A stretch of 13,537 bases of DNA from JAYOFM01 sp038117225 (lineage in GTDB: Bacteria; Pseudomonadota; Alphaproteobacteria; Rhodospirillales; Casp-alpha2): contig JAYOFM010000105.1 of the NCBI GenBank assembly GCA_038117225.1, forward strand, positions 1-13,537, read 5' to 3'. Below are positions 6,926 through 13,537 of the stretch, in pieces. Every line of letters begins with the position of its first letter. The stretch's first letter is position 1. Under the pieces are notes generated by a model that saw nothing but the letters and a program-made list of their open reading frames with translations, ran no database searches and was not told the origin of the DNA. The position numbers were made by a program, and so were the translations under genes.

Positions 6926-7003
6926 GCGCTTTTAGCGCAGACGGGATTCAATCGTCCCGAGGGGCGCCGTCAGTCCGCGAGTTTTCGCGCACTGGCGCGT
7001 TTT
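6926..7003 (+). ncRNA. Structured ffh leader: three hairpins ending in a terminator-like stem
   Basis: Directly after the predicted start come GCGC-TTTTA-GCGC (6926-6938), CGGGA-N8-TCCCG (6942-6959), and a long imperfect stem (6964-6998). The last pairs 6964-6968 with 6994-6998, 6972-6974 with 6991-6993, and 6976-6980 with 6985-6989, with a 3-base bulge and one C-C mismatch, and is followed by G and TTTT (7000-7003). It could be an attenuator in the leader or the end of a short RNA of about 76 bases. No known riboswitch or the SRP RNA was recognised. Confidence 0.35.
6964..7003 (+). terminator. Terminator-like hairpin in the ffh leader
   Basis: A 13-bp imperfect GC-rich stem with a GTTT loop ends two bases before TTTT, 50 bases upstream of the ffh ATG. 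A shorter competing hairpin CGCGC-ACTG-GCGCG (6986-6999) abuts the same T run. The T run is short, so termination may be partial. Confidence 0.35.
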
Positions 7004-7053
7004 ACGTTGCGAGTTCGTTTGCGGAATCGTCATTAGCGGAGTAGCGCGCGGCC

Positions 7054-8436
7054 ATGTTTGAAGGCCTGACAGACAAACTGAGCGGCATCCTCAACGGCCT
7101 AACCCGGCGGGGGGCGCTGAAGGAGTCCGACGTCGATGCCGCGCTGAGCGAGGTGCGCACGGCACTTCTTGAGGCCGACGTAGCGCTAGAAGTCGTTAAG
7201 GATTTCATCGCCGCCGTACGCGCGGAGGCCGTCGGTCAGAATGTGTTGCGCAGCGTCACCCCGGGCCAGATGGTGGTCAAGGTGGTGCACGACCATCTCG
7301 TGGCGACCCTGGGTGGCGGCGAATTGGGGCTCGCCGAGGCCGGACTGACCCTGGCCTCGCCGCCGTCGGCGATTCTGATGGTCGGCCTGCAGGGTTCGGG
7401 CAAGACCACCACTAGCGCCAAAATCGGCCGCCACCTCGCGCGGCACGATAAGAAGAAAGTGCTAATGGCGTCGCTCGACATCTATCGACCGGCGGCGCAA
7501 CAGCAGTTGCAGCAGTTGGGCGAGCGCATCGAAGTACCGGTAATGATGCCGGTAATGGGCGAACAGCCGCGCGCCATCGCCAAGCGCGCCATGGAGACGG
7601 CGCGCCGTGAAGGCTACGACGCGGTGATCCTGGATACCGCCGGCCGGTTGCATATCGATCAGGAATTGATGGCCGAGGTCGCCGACGTGCGCGACATCGC
7701 GAACCCAGCGGAAACGTTGCTGGTGGTCGACGCCATGACCGGTCAGGACGCGGTTAATCTAGCGCGCGAATTCAATGATAAGGTCGGCATCACCGGCATC
7801 GTGTTGACCCGTGTCGACGGCGACGCGCGAGGCGGCGCCGCATTGTCCATGCGCGCCGTGACGGGCAAACCGATCAAGCTGATGGGCACCGGTGAAGCCC
7901 CGGAAGCCTTGGAAACCTTTAGCGCGGAACGGGTCGCCGGCGCTATTCTTGGCATGGGCGATGTGGTCGGCCTGGTCGAGCGCGCCAAGGATGTGCTCGA
8001 CGAGGAAGAAGCCGAAAAAACGGCCAAGCGCATGATGAAGGGCCAGTTCACGCTTGAGGACATGGCCGATCAACTGAAGAAGCTACGCCAGATGGGCGAT
8101 CTCTCCGGTCTGCTTGGCATGCTTCCCGGCGCGCAGAAGGCAAAGCAGCAGATCGCCGACGCCAACCTGGACGACAAGCTACTGGCCCGCCAGGAAGCCA
8201 TTATCCTGTCGATGACCAAGGCCGAACGCCAGAATCCGAAGCTGCTCAACGGCTCCCGCCGACGGCGTATTGCCGCTGGTTCGGGCACCTCGGTGCAGGA
8301 CGTCAATCGTATCCTCAAGCAATTCAAGCAGATGTCACAAATGATGAAGAAGGCCGGCAAGATGGGGAAACGGGGCCTCGCCGGCATGATGCCCCCCGGC
8401 ATGATGCCCGGCGGCATGCCGCCCGGTCTTCGCTAA
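7054..8436 (+). CDS. ffh: Signal recognition particle protein Ffh
   Basis: GTPase of the bacterial SRP, which binds signal sequences on nascent chains together with SRP RNA and then docks with FtsY. Domains: N domain (about 1-95), G domain with GLQGSGKTTT (111-120), DIYRPAAQQQL (from 142), DTAGRLH (194-200) and TRVDGDARGG (252-261), then the M domain from about 300 with FTLEDMADQLKKLRQMGDL, LLGMLPG and the RNA-binding helix-turn-helix around SRRRRIAAGSGTS (401-413). The C-terminus is rich in Met, Gly and Pro (GMMPPGMMPGGMPPGLR), forming the flexible signal-binding tail. At 460 aa it is close to the E. coli length. Only a weak GGAG (7037-7040) lies 12 bases upstream, so translation initiation may be modest. 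It leads the operon with rpsP-rimM-trmD-rplS. Confidence 0.98.
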   Translation: MFEGLTDKLSGILNGLTRRGALKESDVDAALSEVRTALLEADVALEVVKDFIAAVRAEAVGQNVLRSVTPGQMVVKVVHDHLVATLGGGELGLAEAGLTLASPPSAILMVGLQGSGKTTTSAKIGRHLARHDKKKVLMASLDIYRPAAQQQLQQLGERIEVPVMMPVMGEQPRAIAKRAMETARREGYDAVILDTAGRLHIDQELMAEVADVRDIANPAETLLVVDAMTGQDAVNLAREFNDKVGITGIVLTRVDGDARGGAALSMRAVTGKPIKLMGTGEAPEALETFSAERVAGAILGMGDVVGLVERAKDVLDEEEAEKTAKRMMKGQFTLEDMADQLKKLRQMGDLSGLLGMLPGAQKAKQQIADANLDDKLLARQEAIILSMTKAERQNPKLLNGSRRRRIAAGSGTSVQDVNRILKQFKQMSQMMKKAGKMGKRGLAGMMPPGMMPGGMPPGLR

Positions 8437-8490
8437 CACCATTCGTTTAACCGCATTCAAATTCGCGAAACTGAAAGGAACCTAATAACC

Positions 8491-9027
8491 ATGTCGCTTC
8501 GAATTCGACTTTCCCGGGGCGGGGCCAAGAAGCGCCCGTACTACCGGGTCGTGGTGGCGGACTCCCGTTCGCCACGTGATGGCCGCTTCATCGAACGCAT
8601 CGGCTCGCTCAACCCGATGGTCCCGAAAGACCATCCGCAGCGGTTCACCATTGATGAAGAACGGGTCAAGTATTGGCTCGGCGTGGGCGCGCTGCCAACC
8701 GACCGCCTGGCCCGCTACCTGTCGAACGCCGGACTGGTTGCCAAACCAGTGTACTCGGACCAGCCCAAGCAAAGCCAACCGAAGCCGAAGACCCTGGAAC
8801 GCATGAAGGCGCGCGAAGATAAATTGGCCGCCGCGAAGGAAGCTGCGGAATCCGCCCCGCCAGCCGAGGAATCTGCCCCGGACGACGCTCCCGCGGAGGA
8901 AGCCGCCGCTGAGGAGGCTCCGGCCGAGGAAGCCGCCCCGGTAGAGGCTGCGGCAGAGGAATCCGCACCTGAAGAGGCCGTCACCGACGATGCGCCGGCG
9001 GAAGAGGAGAAAAAGGAAGAGGCATGA
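8491..9027 (+). CDS. rpsP: 30S ribosomal protein S16 with long acidic Ala/Glu tail
   Basis: Small-subunit protein that binds 16S rRNA and helps 30S assembly. The conserved core MSLRIRLSRGGAKKRPYYRV through VGALPTDRLARYLSNAGL occupies residues 1-82. A linker rich in Lys, Gln and Pro follows, then a tail of about 70 residues (106-178) made mostly of Ala, Glu, Pro and Ser in irregular repeats such as PAEEAA, ending EEEKKEEA. The E. coli protein is only 82 aa; extended S16 is known in alphaproteobacteria, but this tail is long and strongly acidic. An AAAGGAA ribosome site lies about ten bases upstream. The gene follows ffh by 54 bp with no terminator visible, and rimM, which acts on the S16/S19 region of the 30S head during maturation, comes next. 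Confidence 0.97.
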   Translation: MSLRIRLSRGGAKKRPYYRVVVADSRSPRDGRFIERIGSLNPMVPKDHPQRFTIDEERVKYWLGVGALPTDRLARYLSNAGLVAKPVYSDQPKQSQPKPKTLERMKAREDKLAAAKEAAESAPPAEESAPDDAPAEEAAAEEAPAEEAAPVEAAAEESAPEEAVTDDAPAEEEKKEEA

Positions 9028-9059
9028 TGCTGGTCGCCACATCGGATACCGCCTGATCG

Positions 9060-9605
9060 ATGGCCGAGGATAGCGTTTGCCTGGGTGTCATCACCGGTGT
9101 CCGCGGGCTCAAGGGTGAAGTTCGTATCAAGAGCTTCACTGCCGAGCCGGAAGATGTGGCCGCCTACGGTCCGCTCAGCGACAAGTCCGGCTCGCGCCGT
9201 TTCAATCTGCGTGTCACCGGGAAGGTCAAGGGGCTGATCATCGGACGCATTGCCGACATTAATGGACGCGAAGCCGCCGAGGCGCTGAAGGGGTGCGAGC
9301 TCTATGTGCCCCGAAGCGCACTGCCCGAGACCGAGGACGAGGCGTACTACCACGCCGACCTCGTCGGCCTCGCCGCCGAGACGACGACGGGAGAGGCATT
9401 GGGCGAGGTGATCGCCGTCTACGATTTCGGCGCCGGAGATGTGTTGGAGATTTCCGGTGGTGCCAATGGAACGGTCATGGTGCCGTTCACGCACCAGGTG
9501 GTGCCGGAGGTAGACATGACGGCGGGGCGCCTGGTGATCGATCCCCCGGATGGATTGTTTGATGCCGCTCAAAATGAAGAACCAGACGCGGAAAATGAGG
9601 ACTGA
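9060..9605 (+). CDS. rimM: Ribosome maturation factor RimM
   Basis: Assembly factor for the 30S head that binds ribosomal protein S19 and helps process 16S rRNA. The N-terminal beta-barrel domain carries LGVITGVRGLKGEVRIKSFT (residues 8-27) and ADINGREAAEALKGCELYVPRSALP; the C-terminal PRC-barrel part shows YYHADLVGL, GEVIAVYDFGAGDVLEI and MVPFTHQVVPEVD, ending with an acidic stretch EEPDAENED. At 181 aa the length equals the usual family size. No clear ribosome site precedes the ATG; the gene starts 32 bp after the rpsP stop and may depend on ribosomes arriving from rpsP. The trmD start follows after 3 bp. Confidence 0.96.
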   Translation: MAEDSVCLGVITGVRGLKGEVRIKSFTAEPEDVAAYGPLSDKSGSRRFNLRVTGKVKGLIIGRIADINGREAAEALKGCELYVPRSALPETEDEAYYHADLVGLAAETTTGEALGEVIAVYDFGAGDVLEISGGANGTVMVPFTHQVVPEVDMTAGRLVIDPPDGLFDAAQNEEPDAENED

Positions 9606-9608
9606 GAC

Positions 9609-10361
9609 GTGAACGGTAACGACGTAAACAGCAATGGACAGGATCAAGCTGGCGAACGCCTTGCTTGGCGAGCCCGCGTGCTGACGCTGTTCCCGGACAT
9701 GTTCCCGGGGCCGCTCGGCCAATCACTTTCGGGACAGGCGCTGTCCGATGGTCTGTGGTCCTTGACCACCGTCAACATCCGCGACTTCGCCGCAGATCGC
9801 CACGCTTCGGTCGATGACGCACCGTTCGGCGGTGGCGCGGGCATGGTGATGCGTCCGGATGTGGTCGATGCCGCCATCGGCGCCGCGCGTGATGCCGACA
9901 GTGACCTGCCTATCATCTATTTGACGCCACGCGGTGCGCGTCTCGATCAGGCGCGGGTGCGTTCGCTTGCCGCCGGTCCCGGTGTTATCGTGCTGTGCGG
10001 TCGATATGAAGGTCTCGACCAGCGCGTACTTGAAGCCAACGATATCGAGGAATTAAGCCTCGGCGATTTCGTGCTTTCCGGCGGCGAGCCGGCGGCATTG
10101 GCGCTATTGGACGCCTGTGTGCGCTTGCTTCCCGGCGTCATCGGCACGGCGCAATCGCTCGACGAGGAAAGTTTCGAAGGGGGACTTCTGGAATACCCCC
10201 ACTACACCCGGCCCCGTGAATGGCGCGGCCGGGTCGTGCCGGACGTCTTGACGTCCGGCCACCACGAAAAAGTTCGTGCCTGGCGTCTTGCCCAGGCGGA
10301 AACGCTGACACGGCAACGACGGCCCGATCTTTGGGACCGTTACGCCCGTGATAACGGTTAA
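9609..10361 (+). CDS. trmD: tRNA (guanine37-N1)-methyltransferase TrmD
   Basis: SPOUT-class enzyme that makes m1G37 in tRNAs with G36, preventing +1 frameshifts. Motifs: VLTLFPDMFPGPLG (24-37), DDAPFGGGAGMVMRPD (69-84), IIYLTPRG (102-109), CGRYEGLDQRV (130-140), LSLGDFVLSGGE (149-160) for the trefoil-knot SAM site, and LLEYPHYTRPREW. At the place of the E. coli general base Asp169 (EDSF text) this protein has Glu187 (EESF), a conservative change. A GTG start with GAGG eight bases upstream is used, three bases after the rimM stop. The first 19 residues, rich in Asn and Gln, extend beyond the usual N-terminus, which begins near WRARVLTLFP; a later start lacks support. At 250 aa it is normal overall. 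Confidence 0.96.
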   Translation: MNGNDVNSNGQDQAGERLAWRARVLTLFPDMFPGPLGQSLSGQALSDGLWSLTTVNIRDFAADRHASVDDAPFGGGAGMVMRPDVVDAAIGAARDADSDLPIIYLTPRGARLDQARVRSLAAGPGVIVLCGRYEGLDQRVLEANDIEELSLGDFVLSGGEPAALALLDACVRLLPGVIGTAQSLDEESFEGGLLEYPHYTRPREWRGRVVPDVLTSGHHEKVRAWRLAQAETLTRQRRPDLWDRYARDNG

Positions 10362-10379
10362 GCAGAAAGGAAATCCGTC

Positions 10380-10910
10380 ATGAATGTGATCGAGCAGATC
10401 GAACAGGAACAAGTCACCAAACTAGCCGGCGAACGACCGGTACCGGATTTCGCCCCGGGCGATACGGTCCGCGTCAACGTTAAGGTCGTCGAGGGAACAC
10501 GCGAGCGCGTTCAGGCATTCGAAGGGGTCGTCATTGGCCGCAAGAACGCCGGCCTCAATTCCGCCTTTACGGTACGGAAGATGAGCTATGGCGAGGGCGT
10601 CGAGCGGGTGTTCCCGCTATATTCGCCGACCATCGCATCCATCGACGTTGTGCGCCGCGGTGACGTGCGTCGGGCCAAGCTGTATTACCTGCGTGGCCTG
10701 ACCGGCAAGCGTGCCCGCATCGCCGAGAAGACTGATGGCTTCAGCGGCAAGCTGACGGTTGAAGAGAAGCGCGTCGCCAAGGAGGTCAAGGCCGCTGCCG
10801 ATGCCGAAGCCCGCGCCAAGGGTACCAGCAAGGGCAAGAAGGGAAAGAAAGGCAAAAAGGCCAAGGCCGAAGCGGCTGCAGCCGAAGCCACCGCAACCAC
10901 CGAAGAGTAA
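10380..10910 (+). CDS. rplS: 50S ribosomal protein L19 with Lys/Ala-rich tail
   Basis: Large-subunit protein at the 30S-50S interface. The conserved core runs from about residue 1 to 115 (PDFAPGDTVRVNVKVVEGTR, RVQAFEGVVIGRK, SYGEGVERVFPLYSPTIASI, RAKLYYLRGLTGKRARI). A 60-residue extension follows: an Ala/Lys/Glu helix-like part, a repeat GKKGKKGKKAK (152-162), and an Ala/Glu/Thr end. The E. coli protein has 115 aa. An AGAAAGGA ribosome site stands before the ATG, 18 bp after the trmD stop. The tail is basic in its middle, the reverse of the acidic S16 tail made from the same operon. No terminator is visible after the gene; leuC begins 38 bp on. Confidence 0.97.
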   Translation: MNVIEQIEQEQVTKLAGERPVPDFAPGDTVRVNVKVVEGTRERVQAFEGVVIGRKNAGLNSAFTVRKMSYGEGVERVFPLYSPTIASIDVVRRGDVRRAKLYYLRGLTGKRARIAEKTDGFSGKLTVEEKRVAKEVKAAADAEARAKGTSKGKKGKKGKKAKAEAAAAEATATTEE

Positions 10911-10948
10911 CCCGGGAAATCTCGGACGGCACGTGAGGGAGAAACGTC

Positions 10949-12355
10949 ATGGCGACACCGAAGACACTGTTCGACAAGATTTGGAACAATCACCTGGTCA
11001 ACGTCCAGGATGACGGCACTTGCCTCATCTACATCGACCGCCACCTGGTGCATGAAGTCACCAGCCCGCAGGCTTTCGAGGGCTTGCGCGCAGCCGGCCG
11101 GCCAGTGCATCGGCCGTCGCTGACACTTGCTGTCGCCGATCACAATGTGCCGACGACCGACCGCAGTGTCGGCATCGACGACGAGGAAAGCCGGATCCAG
11201 GTCGAACTGCTGTCAACGAACTGTGCCGAATTCGGCGTGCCGCTATTTGATATGAACGATATCCGCCAGGGCATTGTCCACATCATCGGCCCGGAACAGG
11301 GTTTCACCCTGCCCGGCACGACGGTGGTCTGCGGCGACAGCCATACGGCGACCCACGGCGCCTTCGGAGCATTGGCCTTCGGGATCGGCACTTCGGAAGT
11401 GGAACATGTGCTGGCGACCCAGACACTGTTGCAAGCACCGTTGAAGAACATGCGCATCACGGTCGAGGGCGCGTTGCCGTTGGGCTGCACCGCGAAGGAT
11501 TTGATCCTCGCCATCATCGGCAAGATCGGCACCGCCGGCGGCACCGGCCATGTGGTCGAATATGCCGGCCAGGCAATTCGCGATCTGACCATGGAAGGCC
11601 GCATGACAGTCTGCAACATGACCATCGAGGCGGGTGCGCGCGCCGGGTTGATCGCACCCGACGACACCACGTTCGAGTATCTGATGGGCAGACCGTTGTC
11701 GCCCAAGGGCGCCAATTGGGAAGCCGCCGTCAACTATTGGAAAACGTTGCCGTCGGACGAGGGCTCGACCTACGACAAGGAAGTCACCATCGACGTCTCC
11801 GAAATTTCACCGCAGGTGACCTGGGGCACCAGCCCGGAAGACGTTGCGCCGATCAACGGCACCGTGCCGATGCCCGAGGACTTCTCCGATGAAGGCAAAC
11901 AAGAAGCCGCCCGTGCGGCACTTGAATACATGGGGCTGACCGGTGGCATGGCAATGACCGACATCAAGGTGGATAAGGTCTTCGTTGGATCCTGCACCAA
12001 CGGCCGTATTGAAGACATCCGCGCCGTCGCCGCCGTCGCCAAGGGCCGCAAGGTTGCCGATGGCGTGCATGCCTTGGTGGTTCCCGGGTCGGGTCTGATC
12101 AAGGAACAAGCGGAAGAGGAAGGTCTCGCCGCTATCCTCATCGAGGCTGGATTCGACTGGCGCGAAGCCGGCTGTTCCATGTGCTTGGCCATGAACGCGG
12201 ACAAGCTGGAACCGGGCGAGCGTTGCGCGTCCACATCCAATCGCAACTTCAAGAGCCGCCAGGGCTATAAAGGCCGCACTCATCTGGTCAGCCCGGCCAT
12301 GGCCGCGGCGGCCGCCATCGCGGGTCATCTCGCGGATGTGCGGGACCTAAACTGA
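10949..12355 (+). CDS. leuC: 3-isopropylmalate dehydratase large subunit LeuC
   Basis: Aconitase-family subunit that, with LeuD, isomerises 2-isopropylmalate to 3-isopropylmalate in leucine synthesis. The N-terminus TLFDKIWNNHLV and the signature VVCGDSHTATHGAFGALAFGIGTSEVEHVLATQ are typical. The three ligands of the 4Fe-4S cluster are present: Cys349 (VGSCTNGRIED), Cys409 and Cys412 (AGCSMCLAMN). The C-terminus has the substrate-site text STSNRNFKSRQGYKGRTHLVSPAMAAAAA. At 468 aa the length matches the bacterial LeuC (466 in E. coli). GAGGGAGAA lies a few bases before the ATG. The gene follows rplS by 38 bp without a terminator and leads leuD and leuB, so leucine genes may partly share the ribosomal transcript. 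Confidence 0.98.
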   Translation: MATPKTLFDKIWNNHLVNVQDDGTCLIYIDRHLVHEVTSPQAFEGLRAAGRPVHRPSLTLAVADHNVPTTDRSVGIDDEESRIQVELLSTNCAEFGVPLFDMNDIRQGIVHIIGPEQGFTLPGTTVVCGDSHTATHGAFGALAFGIGTSEVEHVLATQTLLQAPLKNMRITVEGALPLGCTAKDLILAIIGKIGTAGGTGHVVEYAGQAIRDLTMEGRMTVCNMTIEAGARAGLIAPDDTTFEYLMGRPLSPKGANWEAAVNYWKTLPSDEGSTYDKEVTIDVSEISPQVTWGTSPEDVAPINGTVPMPEDFSDEGKQEAARAALEYMGLTGGMAMTDIKVDKVFVGSCTNGRIEDIRAVAAVAKGRKVADGVHALVVPGSGLIKEQAEEEGLAAILIEAGFDWREAGCSMCLAMNADKLEPGERCASTSNRNFKSRQGYKGRTHLVSPAMAAAAAIAGHLADVRDLN

Positions 12356-12383
12356 AACCACCCGGTCAACGGAGGAACACACA

Positions 12384-13007
12384 ATGGAAAAATTCAATAC
12401 GCTGACCGGGGTCGCCGCCCCGATGAACCTGATCAACGTCGATACCGACATGATCATCCCCAAGCAGTACCTGAAGACCATCAAGCGCTCGGGGCTGGGC
12501 CAACACCTGTTCGCCGAGATGCGTTTCAACGAGGACGGTTCCGAAAAGCCGGAATTCGTCCTCAACAAGCCCGCCTATCGTGAAGCCAGCATTTTGGTCG
12601 CCGGTGACAACTTCGGCTGCGGATCATCACGCGAGCATGCGCCGTGGGCGATTCTCGACTTCGGTATTCGTTGCGTCATCTCGACCAGTTTCGCTGATAT
12701 CTTCTACAATAACTGCTTCAAGAACGGCATTCTGCCGATCAAGGTGTCGAAAGAAGATTTAGATAAACTGATGGACGATGCCGAGCGTGGCGCCAATGCG
12801 ACGCTGACCGTTGATCTGGAAAATCAGGTCATCACCGGTCCTGACGGCGGCGAGGTTAAATTCGACGTCGATGAGTTCAAGAAGCACTGCCTGATCAACG
12901 GCCTCGATGACATCGGCCTGACCATGCAGGAAAAATCAAAGATCGATACCTATGAAAACGAACAGTTGAGCAGCCGTCCGTGGCTCGCCATCAACGCCGC
13001 CGAATAG
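12384..13007 (+). CDS. leuD: 3-isopropylmalate dehydratase small subunit LeuD
   Basis: Small swivel-domain subunit that completes the isopropylmalate isomerase with LeuC. Motifs: FNTLTGVAAPMNLINVDTDMIIPKQYLK (4-31), ILVAGDNFGCGSSREHAPWAI (70-90), IRCVISTSFADIFYNNCFKNGILPI, and a C-terminal region ending SSRPWLAINAAE. At 207 aa it is of the usual bacterial length (201 in E. coli). GGAGGA at 12371-12376 stands seven bases before the ATG, the best ribosome site in the operon. The gene is 28 bp after leuC and 22 bp before leuB. Confidence 0.97.
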   Translation: MEKFNTLTGVAAPMNLINVDTDMIIPKQYLKTIKRSGLGQHLFAEMRFNEDGSEKPEFVLNKPAYREASILVAGDNFGCGSSREHAPWAILDFGIRCVISTSFADIFYNNCFKNGILPIKVSKEDLDKLMDDAERGANATLTVDLENQVITGPDGGEVKFDVDEFKKHCLINGLDDIGLTMQEKSKIDTYENEQLSSRPWLAINAAE

Positions 13008-13029
13008 AGCGCCCAGGGAGACCGACAGC

Positions 13030-13537
13030 ATGCCCGCGAACAAGAAACTACTCGTCCTGCCCGGTGACGGCATCGGCCCCGAGGTTATGGCCGAAGTTCG
13101 TCGCGTCGTCGACTGGATGGACCAGCGCCGCCACGTATCCTTTGATGTCTCCGAGGATTTGATCGGCGGTTGCGCCTATGACGCACACGGGACGGCGTTG
13201 GCTGCTTCAACGCTAGCCGATGCCATGAGCGTCGATGCGGTGCTGCTGGGCGCCGTCGGCGGTCCCAAATGGGATGACGTGGCGCGCGACGTGCGCCCGG
13301 AAGCGGGTTTGCTGAATCTGCGTAAGGAAATGGAATTGTTCGCCAATCTGCGCCCGGCGACGGTGTTGCCGGCGATGGCCGAAGCGTCGTCGTTGAAGGA
13401 AGAACTAGTGTCCGGTCTCGACATCATGATCGTCCGCGAATTGACCGGCGGTGTCTACTTCGGCCAGCCGCGCGGGATCGAGGATTTGCCCGACGGCTCG
13501 CAGCGCGGCGTCGACACGCAGGTCTACACCTCGCCGG
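13030..13537 (+). CDS. leuB: 3-isopropylmalate dehydrogenase LeuB, 5' part (runs off the window)
   Basis: NAD-dependent oxidative decarboxylase for the third leucine step. The open frame from ATG 13030 gives 169 residues before the window ends and has no stop. Motifs: LLVLPGDGIGPEVM (7-20), LLGAVGGPKWDD (72-83), LLNLRKEMELFANLRPA with Arg98 and Arg108, DIMIVRELTGGVYFGQPRG with Arg136 and Tyr143. These are the substrate-binding arginines and the catalytic tyrosine of the family, and the NLRKEME/FANLRP pattern marks LeuB rather than isocitrate or tartrate dehydrogenase. GGGAGA about ten bases upstream serves as ribosome site. The remaining half, including the NAD-binding part, lies beyond 13537. 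Confidence 0.97.
   Translation, partial: MPANKKLLVLPGDGIGPEVMAEVRRVVDWMDQRRHVSFDVSEDLIGGCAYDAHGTALAASTLADAMSVDAVLLGAVGGPKWDDVARDVRPEAGLLNLRKEMELFANLRPATVLPAMAEASSLKEELVSGLDIMIVRELTGGVYFGQPRGIEDLPDGSQRGVDTQVYTSP

Larger units (their letters stand above)
6703..7053. other. Divergent intergenic region between the XRE regulator and ffh
   Basis: About 350 bp between the two start codons. The left part (about 6741-6865) is clearly AT-rich compared with the surrounding genes and holds the XRE promoter, an inverted repeat, and a 6-bp hairpin GAATTT-CCCA-AAATTC (6828-6843). The right part is GC-rich and holds the ffh promoter and a structured leader. No convincing protein gene is seen in it. Confidence 0.8.

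Noticed and set aside
6942..6959. tRNA T-arm-like stem loop with TTCAATC
   Set aside because: No acceptor, D or anticodon arms can be built around it; the loop has eight bases.
6917..7036. 39-codon leader frame upstream of ffh (MVPALLAQTG...)
   Set aside because: Its ATG overlaps the -10 box and lies before the predicted transcript start; Arg-rich content follows from base composition.
6784..7044. 86-aa plus frame in the gap before ffh
   Set aside because: It crosses from AT-rich to GC-rich sequence and covers the predicted ffh promoter, and has no ribosome site or motif.
6760..7053. SRP RNA (ffs) beside ffh
   Set aside because: The conserved GGAAG/GCAGCA-type loop of 4.5S RNA was not found.
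8830..9020. Short DNA repeats in the rpsP tail as a CRISPR or VNTR
   Set aside because: The units are irregular GCC/GAG/GAA codons with no constant repeat or spacers; they are explained by the Ala/Glu protein tail.
8715..9722. 335-aa antisense frame over rpsP and rimM
   Set aside because: Its Ala/Ser run is the reverse of the S16 Glu/Ala tail; all three plus-strand genes there are certain.

Overview
The window is a GC-rich piece of chromosome from an alphaproteobacterium, most likely Rhodospirillales-like. The reasons are the gene order (dapF-mtaB-ftsY divergent from ffh-rpsP-rimM-trmD-rplS-leuC-leuD-leuB), the short FtsY, and the charged tails on ribosomal proteins S16 and L19. Assignment is from recognised protein motifs only; no search was run.

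Layout. (1) 93-1094, plus strand: a PLP-dependent D-cysteine desulfhydrase / L-cysteate sulfo-lyase. Its stop codon lies inside the stop codon of (2), a minus-strand EamA/DMT transporter (1091-1942), through a shared CTAG. (3) 2056-3129, plus: a nitronate monooxygenase, divergent from the transporter and meeting ftsY tail to tail with a 6-bp gap. (4) A minus-strand unit read right to left: a small XRE-type regulator (6702-6274), dapF (6192-5335), mtaB (5338-4082, ATGA overlap with dapF) and ftsY (4071-3136). (5) An AT-rich intergenic stretch (6703-7053) carrying one promoter in each direction and a structured ffh leader. (6) A plus-strand unit: ffh, rpsP, rimM, trmD, rplS, then leuC, leuD and the 5' part of leuB, which runs off the window at 13537. 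No convincing intrinsic terminator is visible between ffh and leuB.

How the genes fit together. Ffh (SRP GTPase) and FtsY (its receptor) sit about 3 kb apart on opposite strands and form the co-translational membrane targeting system. rpsP-rimM-trmD-rplS is the classic ribosome and tRNA maturation cluster. MtaB is a second tRNA modification enzyme. dapF serves lysine and peptidoglycan synthesis, and leuCDB serves leucine synthesis. The first three genes are peripheral metabolism: sulfur amino acid or sulfonate breakdown, metabolite transport, and nitronate detoxification.

Most of the window is ordinary core genome. Two things deserve a second look. The DapF-like protein lacks the second catalytic cysteine: the usual ACGTGAC-type motif reads ASGSSAT, with Ser222 in the Cys place. 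The ffh leader is a run of three hairpins, the last a 13-bp imperfect stem followed by TTTT, which looks like an attenuator or a short RNA. The XRE gene between dapF and ffh also has odd signals: a TTG start, an inverted repeat over its own -10 box, a coupled mini-ORF and a perfect hairpin in its first codons. I found no clear previously undescribed multi-gene system.
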